A program made the translations under genes and the position numbers. Positions 1 to 6,133 of a DNA stretch of 10,848 nucleotides are shown here, in pieces (position 1 is the first letter of the stretch; each line of letters begins with the position of its first letter). Source of the stretch: an uncultured Bacilli bacterium (GTDB lineage Bacteria; Bacillota_I; Bacilli_A; RF39; UBA660); assembly GCA_944363895.1 (NCBI GenBank), contig CALVVP010000108.1, positions 1 to 10,848 on the forward strand. The letters are read 5' to 3'. The notes under the pieces are model-generated. The model saw only the letters and a list, made by a program, of their open reading frames with translations, searched no databases and was not told where the DNA came from.

Positions 1-1
1 T

Positions 2-274
2 GCAGAATTAATGATGACTATCGATCGATGTCGAAATAATATAAAATATCAAGCAATATTAGAACAAGATGTTATCGATATTGCCGATATTTATTACCTT
101 AATCAAAATAGTACTAGTAGCTGGTGTCATGGTATAGATTATGAAAGTGTTTATTTACATCAATATCTAAATTTATATAATGACCAAAATATTAAAGAAA
201 CATTTGTTAAAGTGTTAAATAATGAAATTAATATAACATCAGCTTTTATTGAAATGGTGGAAAGTTATGAATAA
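2..274 (+). CDS. C-terminal part of an unrecognised soluble protein (5' end outside window)
   Basis: The reading frame is open back to the first base (codons GCA GAA TTA before the first ATG at 11). No Shine-Dalgarno sequence precedes that ATG or the next one at 14, so this is most likely the 3' end of a longer gene. The visible 90 or so residues are polar and acidic, probably mostly helical, with no signal peptide or membrane segment. Two cysteines (in the stretches DRCRNN and SWCHG) and two histidines are present but form no metal motif I recognise. I do not recognise the family. The stop (TAA, 272-274) lies inside the next gene, which begins at 267, so the two are probably translated together. 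A function shared with the following membrane protein is possible but not shown by the sequence. Confidence 0.6.
   Translation, partial: AELMMTIDRCRNNIKYQAILEQDVIDIADIYYLNQNSTSSWCHGIDYESVYLHQYLNLYNDQNIKETFVKVLNNEINITSAFIEMVESYE
256..260 (+). promoter_or_regulatory. SD sequence deciding the start of the small membrane protein
   Basis: GGTGG followed by AAAG lies 6 bases before the ATG at 267. This supports ATG 267 over the in-frame TTG at 249, which has no SD and would add only MKWWKV. The SD lies inside the end of the preceding gene, as expected for coupled translation. Confidence 0.5.
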
Positions 275-950
275 GCTTAATTTAATCTTAAATTTTATCA
301 TTGTGATTGGTTTATTTATTATCGATGGTTTGACTGGTAGTATTTTAGGACTATTTTCGGTTACTTTATTTTTATTATTTCCTAAAATTAGGGGAATCGT
401 GTTAGATAAAGATATTAATTCTAACTTAATGTATGAAATATTAGAATTTTTCCTTAATTTATATTTGTTAGTAATAATCATTCGTGCTTTATTCGACCAT
501 TCATTAAATTTCAATGATTTTCAAGTCTTTACTTACTCTTATATGATTATTCGTTTATTATTAATTAATTTAATATTATTATTATTAAATTTATTATTGG
601 TTAAAAGTAATAATAAAAAAAAGAAAATAGATATCGATAATCTTAATTTTAGTTATATCGTTCTTTTTACTGCCATTTTTGGAATGTATTTTTCATTTAC
701 TAAATATTCTAATCTTAGTGAGATTGTTAAAATGATTCTCTGTGGTTTGAGTATCTATTTTTCTTTTAAATTAATCGATGATTTAAAACATAATCAAAGT
801 GGTTTATATATTTCTTTAATGATAGCTATTTTAGGAATCTTATTGAGTAATGAATTATTGGTATTAGCATTCATCAGAATTTTTGCAGTAACTTATAAAC
901 GCGATAAAATAGTTTTTAAAAATGCTAATTTTGTCGAATCAAAAAAATAA
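267..950 (+). CDS. Unrecognised multi-pass membrane protein, 227 aa
   Basis: The protein is very hydrophobic, rich in Leu, Ile and Phe. By eye it has about six or seven membrane segments: near residues 4-22, 25-40, 55-78, 90-113, 130-150, 155-173 and 183-212. A lysine-rich loop (residues about 115-124, from an A-rich stretch of DNA) separates the halves, and the C-terminal tail is basic. There is no cleavable signal peptide and no catalytic or transport motif I can name. ATG 267 is chosen because of the SD at 256-260; it overlaps the end of the upstream gene by 8 bases. A hairpin terminator starts at the stop codon, so this is the last gene of its transcript. The family is unknown to me; a membrane partner of the upstream protein is only a guess. 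Confidence 0.7.
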   Translation: MNKLNLILNFIIVIGLFIIDGLTGSILGLFSVTLFLLFPKIRGIVLDKDINSNLMYEILEFFLNLYLLVIIIRALFDHSLNFNDFQVFTYSYMIIRLLLINLILLLLNLLLVKSNNKKKKIDIDNLNFSYIVLFTAIFGMYFSFTKYSNLSEIVKMILCGLSIYFSFKLIDDLKHNQSGLYISLMIAILGILLSNELLVLAFIRIFAVTYKRDKIVFKNANFVESKK

Positions 951-977
951 TATTAGATAAATTTTCTAATATTTTTT
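949..977 (+). terminator. Hairpin terminator after the membrane protein
   Basis: A perfect 9-bp stem, AATATTAGA (949-957) with TCTAATATT (965-973), has a 7-base loop and is followed by a T run to 977. It overlaps the stop codon of the membrane-protein gene. It also sits only a few bases before the SD of the ATPase (AGGTGA, 981-986), so it lies in the ATPase leader and may act as an attenuator there. The stem has only one G-C pair, so its strength is uncertain. Confidence 0.6.
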
Positions 978-992
978 ATTAGGTGATTATAT

Positions 993-3554
993 ATGGGACT
1001 AACAGATAACGAAGTCATTGAATCCAGAAAAAAATTCGGATCTAATGTCATAAATTCTAGTAAAAAAAATAGTTTTTTAAAACAATATATCGCCACTTTA
1101 GGTGATCCGATTATTCGCATTTTATTAATCGCATTGGGAATAAAAACCGTTTTTTTAATTAAAAGTTTTGACTGGTATGAAACAGTCGGTATCGTCATTG
1201 CCATCTTTTTAGCTTCCTTTATTTCCACAGTTAGTGAATATGGTAGTGAGAAAGCTTTTGAAAAATTACAAGAGGAATCATCGAAAATCAAATGTCGCGT
1301 CAAAAGAAACAACAAAATTGAAGAAATTGATATCGAAGATGTTGTTGTTGGTGATATTGTTCTATTAGAATCAGGAGATAGAATTCCTGCTGATGGGGAA
1401 ATTATCGAAGGGGAGATTAGTGTCGATGAATCTAGTTTAACGGGTGAAACTAAAGAAGTATATAAAAATATTGATGAAAAAATAGTTTTTCGCGGAACAA
1501 TTGTCTATTCTAAACAAGCAACTATGATTGTAACTAAAGTCGGCGATAATACCTTTTATGGGGCTATATCTAAAGAATTGCAACAAGAACAACCGGAAAG
1601 TCCGCTTAAATTAAGATTAAGAAAATTAGCAAATATCATTAGTAAAATTGGTTATATCGGAGCTTTTTTAGTTTTTGTTTCATATTTATTTTCAGTTATT
1701 TTTATTAAAAATAATTTTGATTTAAATTTAATTAAAGCCACATTAACTAATTTACCACTATTAACTGGCCATATTTTATATGCTTTAACTTTATGTGTAA
1801 CGGTGATTGTCGTCGCTGTTCCGGAAGGATTACCCATGATGATTACTCTTGTGTTATCTTCCAATGTTAAAAGAATGCTTAAAAATAATGTTTTAGTTCG
1901 AAAATTAACGGGAATAGAAACAGCGGGAAGTATCAATATTTTATTTAGTGATAAAACAGGAACCATTACTAAAGGTAATTTAGAAGTGACTTACTTTTTA
2001 GATAGCGATTTAAAAAAATATGATAACTTTGATAAAATAGGTCATAATTTAAAAGAAATAGCTTTAATTTCTTTAGTTTATAACAATGCTAGTAGTTATG
2101 ATAAAGATAAAATAATTGGCGGAAATATTACCGACCGTGCTATTTTAAAATTTACTAATATAAAAGATAAAAATCAATATCCGATTATTGATACCGTTCC
2201 TTTTGATAGTAAAAATAAATATTCGGCGACAACAATCAAATATAAAAATGAACATATTTATTTAATAAAAGGTGCTCCAGAAGTTATTTTAAAACAATGT
2301 GAATTTTATTTTGATAGTGATGGTAATAAAAAATTTTTAAGAAAAAAATTAATTATTGAAGATAATTTAAAAAAACTAACTAAAGAAGGTAATCGGATTA
2401 TCGCTTTTGCATCTTCTAAAGAACAGGCTAAAAATTTAACTTTAGTTGGGTTTGTCTTAATCAAAGACGAAATTAGAAAAGAAGCTTTTGAAGGCATTGA
2501 TTTAGTTAAAAAAGCTTCGATTCAAACGGTAATGGTAACAGGTGATAATAAATTGACCGCTTTAGCTATTGCTAAGGAAGTGGGTTTATATCAAGACGGT
2601 AATTTAATTTTAACAAGTGATGAAATGAAAAATATGTCTGACGAGAAATTAAAAGAAGTATTACCTAAATTAAGAGTGGTAGCCCGGGCTATTCCCCAAG
2701 ATAAAAGTCGTTTAGTTAGAATTAGTCAGGAATTAGATTTAGTGGTCGGTATGACCGGCGATGGCGTTAATGATGCACCGGCTTTAAAAAGAGCGGATGT
2801 CGGTTTTGCTTTTGGTTCGGGTACGGAAGTAGCTAAAGAAGCCAGTGAAATTGTCATTTTAGATAATAATTTTTTATCGATTGCTAAAGCGATTTTGTTT
2901 GGCAGAACGATTTTTAAAAGTATCCGCAAATTCATTATTTTTCAACTAACAGTCAATATATGTGCAGTCAGTTTATCGATAATTGGTCCTTTTATTGGTG
3001 TCGATACGCCAGTTACAGTTATTCAAATGCTGTGGATAAATATGGTTATGGATACCTTAGCGGCCTTGGCATTTTCCTTTGAAGCACCTTTAAAAGAATA
3101 TATGTGCGAATTACCGAAAAGAAGAGATGAACCAATTATTAATCAATATATGAAAGATGAAATCCTTTTTACAGGTATTTATTCAACTTTAATTTGTATT
3201 TTATTTTTAAAACTACCGATTTTTCATCAACTATTTAGAAGTGGGGAACAATATATTTTAACAGCTTTCTTTGGTTTATTTATCTTTATTAGTATTTTTA
3301 ACAGTTTTAATGCAAGAACGCATCGTCTTAATTTATTATCGCATTTAAGTGGTAATAAAGCATTTATCTTTATTATTAGTTTTATTTTTATCGTGCAAGT
3401 GTTATTAATTTATTTTGGAGGGGAATTATTTCGCACATCCGGTCTGACATTTTTTGAATTTCAAATTATGTTTTTATTAAGTTTTACCGTTGTTCCCGTC
3501 GATTTTTTAAGAAAGATATATTTAAGGAAAAAAGGAATTATTGGTGGTGTTTAA
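993..3554 (+). CDS. Calcium-transporting P-type ATPase, PMCA-like (type IIB)
   Basis: This ATP-driven cation pump of 853 residues, typical for bacterial type II ATPases, most likely exports Ca2+. Domains in order: cation-ATPase N-terminus (about 1-50), TM1-2 (about 36-80), actuator domain with TGE at 150-152, TM3-4 with PEGLP at 277-281, phosphorylation site DKTGT at D320, nucleotide-binding KGAPE at 426-430, VTGDN at 515-519, hinge GDGVNDAP from 589, then TM5-10. Ca2+ ligands expected in type II pumps are present: E278 in TM4, N655 in TM5, N683 and D687 in TM6. TM5 has Ala658 and TM6 has Met686 where SERCA has a ligand Glu and Thr; this matches the single-site PMCA pattern. Small oddities are TGET for TGES, Phe for Cys before SDKTGT, and KDEIR for the usual DP-R. 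The SD is AGGTGA at 981-986. Another divalent cation cannot be excluded. Confidence 0.93.
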   Translation: MGLTDNEVIESRKKFGSNVINSSKKNSFLKQYIATLGDPIIRILLIALGIKTVFLIKSFDWYETVGIVIAIFLASFISTVSEYGSEKAFEKLQEESSKIKCRVKRNNKIEEIDIEDVVVGDIVLLESGDRIPADGEIIEGEISVDESSLTGETKEVYKNIDEKIVFRGTIVYSKQATMIVTKVGDNTFYGAISKELQQEQPESPLKLRLRKLANIISKIGYIGAFLVFVSYLFSVIFIKNNFDLNLIKATLTNLPLLTGHILYALTLCVTVIVVAVPEGLPMMITLVLSSNVKRMLKNNVLVRKLTGIETAGSINILFSDKTGTITKGNLEVTYFLDSDLKKYDNFDKIGHNLKEIALISLVYNNASSYDKDKIIGGNITDRAILKFTNIKDKNQYPIIDTVPFDSKNKYSATTIKYKNEHIYLIKGAPEVILKQCEFYFDSDGNKKFLRKKLIIEDNLKKLTKEGNRIIAFASSKEQAKNLTLVGFVLIKDEIRKEAFEGIDLVKKASIQTVMVTGDNKLTALAIAKEVGLYQDGNLILTSDEMKNMSDEKLKEVLPKLRVVARAIPQDKSRLVRISQELDLVVGMTGDGVNDAPALKRADVGFAFGSGTEVAKEASEIVILDNNFLSIAKAILFGRTIFKSIRKFIIFQLTVNICAVSLSIIGPFIGVDTPVTVIQMLWINMVMDTLAALAFSFEAPLKEYMCELPKRRDEPIINQYMKDEILFTGIYSTLICILFLKLPIFHQLFRSGEQYILTAFFGLFIFISIFNSFNARTHRLNLLSHLSGNKAFIFIISFIFIVQVLLIYFGGELFRTSGLTFFEFQIMFLLSFTVVPVDFLRKIYLRKKGIIGGV

Positions 3555-3582
3555 AAAACAGAAATTAAATTTTCTGTTTTTA
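3553..3582. terminator. Two-way terminator between convergent genes
   Basis: An 11-bp perfect stem, AAAAACAGAAA (3554-3564) with TTTCTGTTTTT (3571-3581), has a 6-base loop. A and T tracts flank it on both sides, so it can end transcripts from either strand. It lies between the stop of the ATPase (3552-3554) and the stop of uvsE (3594-3596), which converge here. Confidence 0.75.
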
Positions 3583-3593
3583 AATATGTTTAA

Positions 3594-4526
3594 TTAGAGT
3601 AAAAGTGTTGTTTCATCGATAAATTTATAATCATAATATTTTAATAATCTGACTAGTTTAAACAATGCCTCATCTTTCGCTTTAGCTTCTAACATAATAT
3701 CTAAATCGATATCCAAATATTTTATTTTATCTAAAAATTTAATAAAATCTTCAACATTAATATAATCATGATGTGAGCGGATTTCTTTTTTTGTTTGGTT
3801 TTTGGGTGATGAAAAATGAATTTTAGGAATACTATGCCAGGTGTTAAAGATATCTTTTAAATAATTGTCGATTCTAATGCCATCATTATTGCAAAGATGA
3901 TGATGATAATCTAAAACAAAAGGAATATTTAGTTTCTGACATAAATTGAGACAATCCACAATATTAAATATTTTATCATCATTCTCCACAGCAATACAAT
4001 TTTGAATATAATGCGGTAATTTATAAAAGTTGTTGATAAATCTTTTAATGCTATTTTCTTTGCCGAAGACATTACTACCAATGTGTAAAATAATGATTTT
4101 ATTTTTAATGTTTAATGCTTCTAATATTTTATAATGATATTCTAAAATTTGGAAGGTATTTGCTAATACTTCTTTTTTAGTACTGTTTAAAACACAAAAT
4201 TGATCAGGATGGAGATCGACTCGCATTTTACTATTATTTATTTTCTCGCCAATTTTTTGATATTGTTTTTGATATTTTAAAATATAGTCAAAAACCACAT
4301 CACTTTTAGTAGCTAGCGGAATTAATTTGGAAGTCAAACGATAAAAATGAATATTATTTTTAATATTGTAATCGATAATTTTTTCTAAATTGTTTAAGTT
4401 TTCCACAATAATTTCATCGATTTTGTTAAAATTATTATCTTTTTTAAAATTAGTATAAGTGATTGTTTTTGAACAAGTTAAATCTAAAGTTTTAGCAATA
4501 GATACATATCCTAATCTAATTTTCAT
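3594..4526 (-). CDS. uvsE: UV-damage endonuclease (UvsE/UVDE family)
   Basis: This TIM-barrel endonuclease of 310 residues nicks DNA 5' of UV photoproducts and some abasic sites, starting an excision-repair route that does not need UvrABC. Family motifs run in order: RLGYVS at 4-9, FYRLTS at 61-66, LHPDQF at 105-110, LHIGSN at 147-152, VEND at 180-183, LDYHHH at 205-210, KIHFSS at 235-240, RSHHDY at 250-255 and LEAKAKD at 279-285. These supply the expected metal-site residues H106, H148, E181, D206, H208, H237, H252/H253 and E280. K235, two residues before H237, corresponds to the lysine reported as modified in the Thermus thermophilus enzyme (from memory). The start ATG at 4526 has SD GGTGAG (4535-4530). 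A TATAAT lies on this strand at 4542-4537 but is too close to the SD to be a normal -10, so the promoter is not resolved. The gene stands alone, divergent from the redox operon. Confidence 0.93.
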   Translation of the reverse strand: MKIRLGYVSIAKTLDLTCSKTITYTNFKKDNNFNKIDEIIVENLNNLEKIIDYNIKNNIHFYRLTSKLIPLATKSDVVFDYILKYQKQYQKIGEKINNSKMRVDLHPDQFCVLNSTKKEVLANTFQILEYHYKILEALNIKNKIIILHIGSNVFGKENSIKRFINNFYKLPHYIQNCIAVENDDKIFNIVDCLNLCQKLNIPFVLDYHHHLCNNDGIRIDNYLKDIFNTWHSIPKIHFSSPKNQTKKEIRSHHDYINVEDFIKFLDKIKYLDIDLDIMLEAKAKDEALFKLVRLLKYYDYKFIDETTLLL

Positions 4527-4574
4527 AATCTCACCAATTATATTATGGTTTTTTAAAAATTAAATATGTAAATT

Positions 4575-4603
4575 TTAAGAATTAGATTAAAATATGATAT
4601 AAT
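4575..4603 (+). promoter_or_regulatory. Extended -10 promoter of the rubredoxin-ferredoxin operon
   Basis: TTAAGA (4575-4580, 4 of 6 matches to the -35 consensus) is separated by 17 bases from a perfect TATAAT (4598-4603), which carries the extended TG motif at 4595-4596. Transcription would begin near 4610, just before the SD AGAAGG (4614-4619). This is the best sigma-A-type promoter in the window. Confidence 0.7.
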
Positions 4604-4613
4604 TTTATTAGAA

Positions 4614-4619
4614 AGAAGG
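4614..4619 (+). promoter_or_regulatory. SD sequence supporting a TTG start
   Basis: AGAAGG lies 8 bases before TTG 4628. The first in-frame ATG would be codon 61 and would remove the whole N-terminal rubredoxin domain with its four cysteines, so the TTG start is well supported. Confidence 0.65.
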
Positions 4620-4627
4620 TTGTTTTT

Positions 4628-5251
4628 TTGAAGAAATATATTTGTCCGATTTGTGGTTATGTTTATGATGAAGCCAAAGAAGGCGTTAAATTTGATGATT
4701 TACCCGATGATTGGAAATGTCCTTTATGTGGCGCTCCTAAAAATTTATTTAAAGCCGAAGCCATTGAAGTAGTTGTTACCGATGATACCGAAGAAGAACT
4801 AAGAGAAATGAGTTTTGGTGAAATCAGTGCTTTATGCAGCAGTTTAGCTCGTGGTTGTGAAAAACAATATTTAGACGAAGAAGCTAAAATCTTTACTAAA
4901 TTGTCTAATTACTATAAAAATAAAGCTAAAATTAAAGAATCAGCTAATTTTGATGAACTAATTGCTAAAATTAATAAAGATTTGGAAACTAATTACCAAA
5001 AAGCTAGAAGTGTTGCTACGGAAAAAGAAGACCGTGGCGCATTAAGAGTTATTACTTGGGGGGAAAAGGTAACGATGATTTTAAAATCTTTATTGGAACA
5101 ATATAAAAATGATTCGGATTTTATAAAAAATACGAAAGTATATGTTTGTGATATCTGTGGTTTTATCTATGTTGGTGATGAAAAACCAGAAATTTGTCCA
5201 GTTTGTAAAGTTCCTAGTTTTAAACTATTAGAAGTTGAAAGAGGTGTTTAA
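4628..5251 (+). CDS. Rubredoxin / helical domain / rubredoxin fusion (rubrerythrin-related redox protein)
   Basis: This 207-residue cytoplasmic redox protein probably takes part in electron transfer or oxidative-stress defence in an anaerobe. Residues 1-42 form a rubredoxin with Fe(Cys)4 ligands C6, C9, C31 and C34. Its loop between cysteine pairs is about 8 residues shorter than in Clostridium rubredoxin, like the short type known from Desulfovibrio desulfuricans. Residues about 57-165 are helical, in the place of the ferritin-like domain of rubrerythrin. Residues 172-203 form a second, rubrerythrin-type rubredoxin with C174, C177, C190 and C193. The protein has no histidine at all, so the ExxH diiron ligands of true rubrerythrin are missing; C70 and C77 in the first helix are extra. 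It starts at TTG and is followed after one base by the ferredoxin gene. From memory, proteins like this occur beside such a ferredoxin in Clostridia; the exact reaction is unknown to me. Confidence 0.85.
   Translation: MKKYICPICGYVYDEAKEGVKFDDLPDDWKCPLCGAPKNLFKAEAIEVVVTDDTEEELREMSFGEISALCSSLARGCEKQYLDEEAKIFTKLSNYYKNKAKIKESANFDELIAKINKDLETNYQKARSVATEKEDRGALRVITWGEKVTMILKSLLEQYKNDSDFIKNTKVYVCDICGFIYVGDEKPEICPVCKVPSFKLLEVERGV
5239..5246 (+). promoter_or_regulatory. SD sequence supporting the TTG start of the ferredoxin
   Basis: AAGAGGTG lies 6 bases before TTG 5253, inside the end of the rubredoxin-fusion gene. An earlier in-frame TTG at 5235 overlaps this SD region and has no SD of its own, so 5253 is preferred. 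Confidence 0.6.
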
Positions 5252-5252
5252 A

Positions 5253-5744
5253 TTGAGTAAAATAAGAGCAGTTCGTAATTTAAGAATTTGTAGTAAGGAT
5301 TGTTTATGTCTTTATGTTTGTCCAACTGGCGCTACTGATACGGAAACTGGTCAAATTGACTTTGCTAAATGTATTGGTTGTGGTGCTTGTAGTAAAGCCT
5401 GTCCATCTGGTGCAATTTCTATGGTTCCTTATCAATATCCTAAACAACAAGTTAAAGATGAGTTAGTTATTGAAAAACTAAATAAATTAATTCAAAATAA
5501 AGTTAGTCAGGAACAAATAGCTGATTATATTTATAATAATAGTGATAATGAAATTGAAAAACAGTTATTTAAAGCCATTGCTAGAGCTAATCGTTTAATG
5601 GCTGAAGATTTATATCGCGAAGCTGGTTTTATGTTACCACAAAGTCAAAATGCAAAAGAATTTTTAGAAAACTTATTAACTATTGATAACACTAATAAAG
5701 ATGATATTGAAAAATTATTAAAATTAATTGATTTTAATGAATAA
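5253..5744 (+). CDS. Dicluster 4Fe-4S ferredoxin-like protein with helical C-terminal domain
   Basis: This 163-residue protein is probably the electron partner of the rubredoxin fusion encoded directly upstream; the two genes are one base apart. The N-terminal 60 residues form a ferredoxin fold. The second cluster motif is standard, C40-x2-C43-x2-C46-x3-C50-Pro. The first is atypical, C13-x3-C17-x1-C19-x3-C23-Pro, instead of C-x2-C-x2-C-x3-CP, so the geometry or identity of that cluster is open. Residues about 65-163 are helical and charged, of unknown role. The start is TTG 5253, like its upstream neighbour. A hairpin terminator follows the stop by 4 bases, closing a two-gene operon. Assignment as an iron-sulfur protein is firm; the partner and reaction are inferred from adjacency. 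Confidence 0.85.
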   Translation: MSKIRAVRNLRICSKDCLCLYVCPTGATDTETGQIDFAKCIGCGACSKACPSGAISMVPYQYPKQQVKDELVIEKLNKLIQNKVSQEQIADYIYNNSDNEIEKQLFKAIARANRLMAEDLYREAGFMLPQSQNAKEFLENLLTIDNTNKDDIEKLLKLIDFNE

Positions 5745-5748
5745 TGTT

Positions 5749-5779
5749 AACATAATCTTAAATTGATTATGTTTTTTTT
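5749..5779 (+). terminator. Hairpin terminator of the rubredoxin-ferredoxin operon
   Basis: A 9-bp perfect stem, AACATAATC (5749-5757) with GATTATGTT (5765-5773), has a 7-base loop and is followed by a T run at 5774-5779. It begins 4 bases after the ferredoxin stop codon and separates this operon from the PTS operon. Confidence 0.8.
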
Positions 5780-5821
5780 GACAATTTTTAAATTTTAACG
5801 CCAATAAAATGTATTTTTTTA

Positions 5822-5837
5822 TGAAAAAATCTTTTCA
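5822..5837. promoter_or_regulatory. Candidate operator dyad over the PTS promoter
   Basis: A perfect inverted repeat, TGAAAA-AATC-TTTTCA, has 6-bp arms and a 4-base spacer. Its right arm is exactly the -35 element of the PTS promoter, so a bound repressor would block RNA polymerase. It is 16 bp long without a central CG, unlike a standard catabolite-response (cre) site. The regulator is unknown; A/T-rich DNA gives short dyads by chance, so this is a candidate only. Confidence 0.4.
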
Positions 5838-5860
5838 AATTTTAATAAAAATGGTATTAT
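5832..5860 (+). promoter_or_regulatory. Extended -10 promoter of the ptsHI-PTS operon
   Basis: TTTTCA (5832-5837, 4 of 6 matches) is separated by 17 bases from TATTAT (5855-5860), with an extended TGG at 5852-5854. Transcription would start near 5867, only a few bases before the SD GGGAGGG (5870-5876). The leader is therefore very short and leaves no room for an antiterminator structure. Confidence 0.6.
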
Positions 5861-5880
5861 TAAGATAATGGGAGGGTAAT

Positions 5881-6132
5881 ATGGTAACAAAAAAAGTTGT
5901 CGTAAAAAAAGAAACTGGTCTCCATGCAAGACCAGGAAGCGAAGTTGTTAATTTAGCAATGCAGTTTCAAGCAGATATAAATCTTAAAAAAGGTGATCAA
6001 GTAATTAATGCTAAGGAAGTTTTAGAAATCTTATCAGCAGATATTAACTTTAATGATGAAATAATAATCGAAGCAAATGGTATTGATGAAGAAGAAGCGG
6101 TTCAAGCTTTAGAAACATATATAGGAAGTTAA
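5881..6132 (+). CDS. ptsH: HPr phosphocarrier with Glu at the Ser46 position
   Basis: HPr is the small cytoplasmic carrier that takes phosphate from Enzyme I and passes it to the IIA proteins. The 83 residues align with Bacillus subtilis HPr without gaps through at least residue 61. The active site GLHARP at 13-18 holds the phosphorylated His15 and Arg17. The regulatory site is changed: the usual NLKSIMGVMS reads NAKEVLEILS, so Ser46 is Glu46 (codon GAA) and Met48 and Met51 are both Leu. HPr kinase/phosphorylase could not modify this protein at residue 46; the negative charge may instead mimic P-Ser-HPr. Crh differs in the opposite way, keeping Ser46 and losing His15. The gene opens the PTS operon behind a strong SD, GGGAGGG (5870-5876), and ptsI follows after one base. 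Family assignment is firm; the regulatory consequence is inference. Confidence 0.95.
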   Translation: MVTKKVVVKKETGLHARPGSEVVNLAMQFQADINLKKGDQVINAKEVLEILSADINFNDEIIIEANGIDEEEAVQALETYIGS

Positions 6133-6133
6133 C

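Noticed and set aside
239..514. 91-codon frame on the - strand opposite the small membrane protein
   Set aside because: It overlaps a well-supported + strand gene with an SD and coupled start, and has no motif of its own.
953..1315. 120-codon open frame on the - strand opposite the ATPase start
   Set aside because: It is antisense to conserved ATPase sequence, with no family resemblance. Other - strand frames at 1652-1966, 2306-2497 and 2726-2935 were dismissed for the same reason.
4590..4612. Possible PerR box over the redox-operon promoter
   Set aside because: The best alignment to TTATAAT-N-ATTATAA gives only about 8-9 of 14 matches in very A/T-rich DNA, with one half-site poor.
4527..4627. 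Search for a riboswitch or small RNA between uvsE and the redox operon
   Set aside because: The 101-base spacer holds a promoter and SD signals only. No stable hairpins or conserved aptamer features are visible.
5778..5783. Perfect TTGACA just after the ferredoxin terminator as a -35 for ptsH
   Set aside because: The only fair -10 (TAAAAT, 5805-5810) is 21 bases away, too far. The promoter at 5832-5860 has better spacing and an extended -10.
5792..5810. Possible catabolite-response (cre) site around the CG at 5799-5800
   Set aside because: Four of the fixed consensus positions mismatch, including the outer TG and CA, so it is no better than chance.
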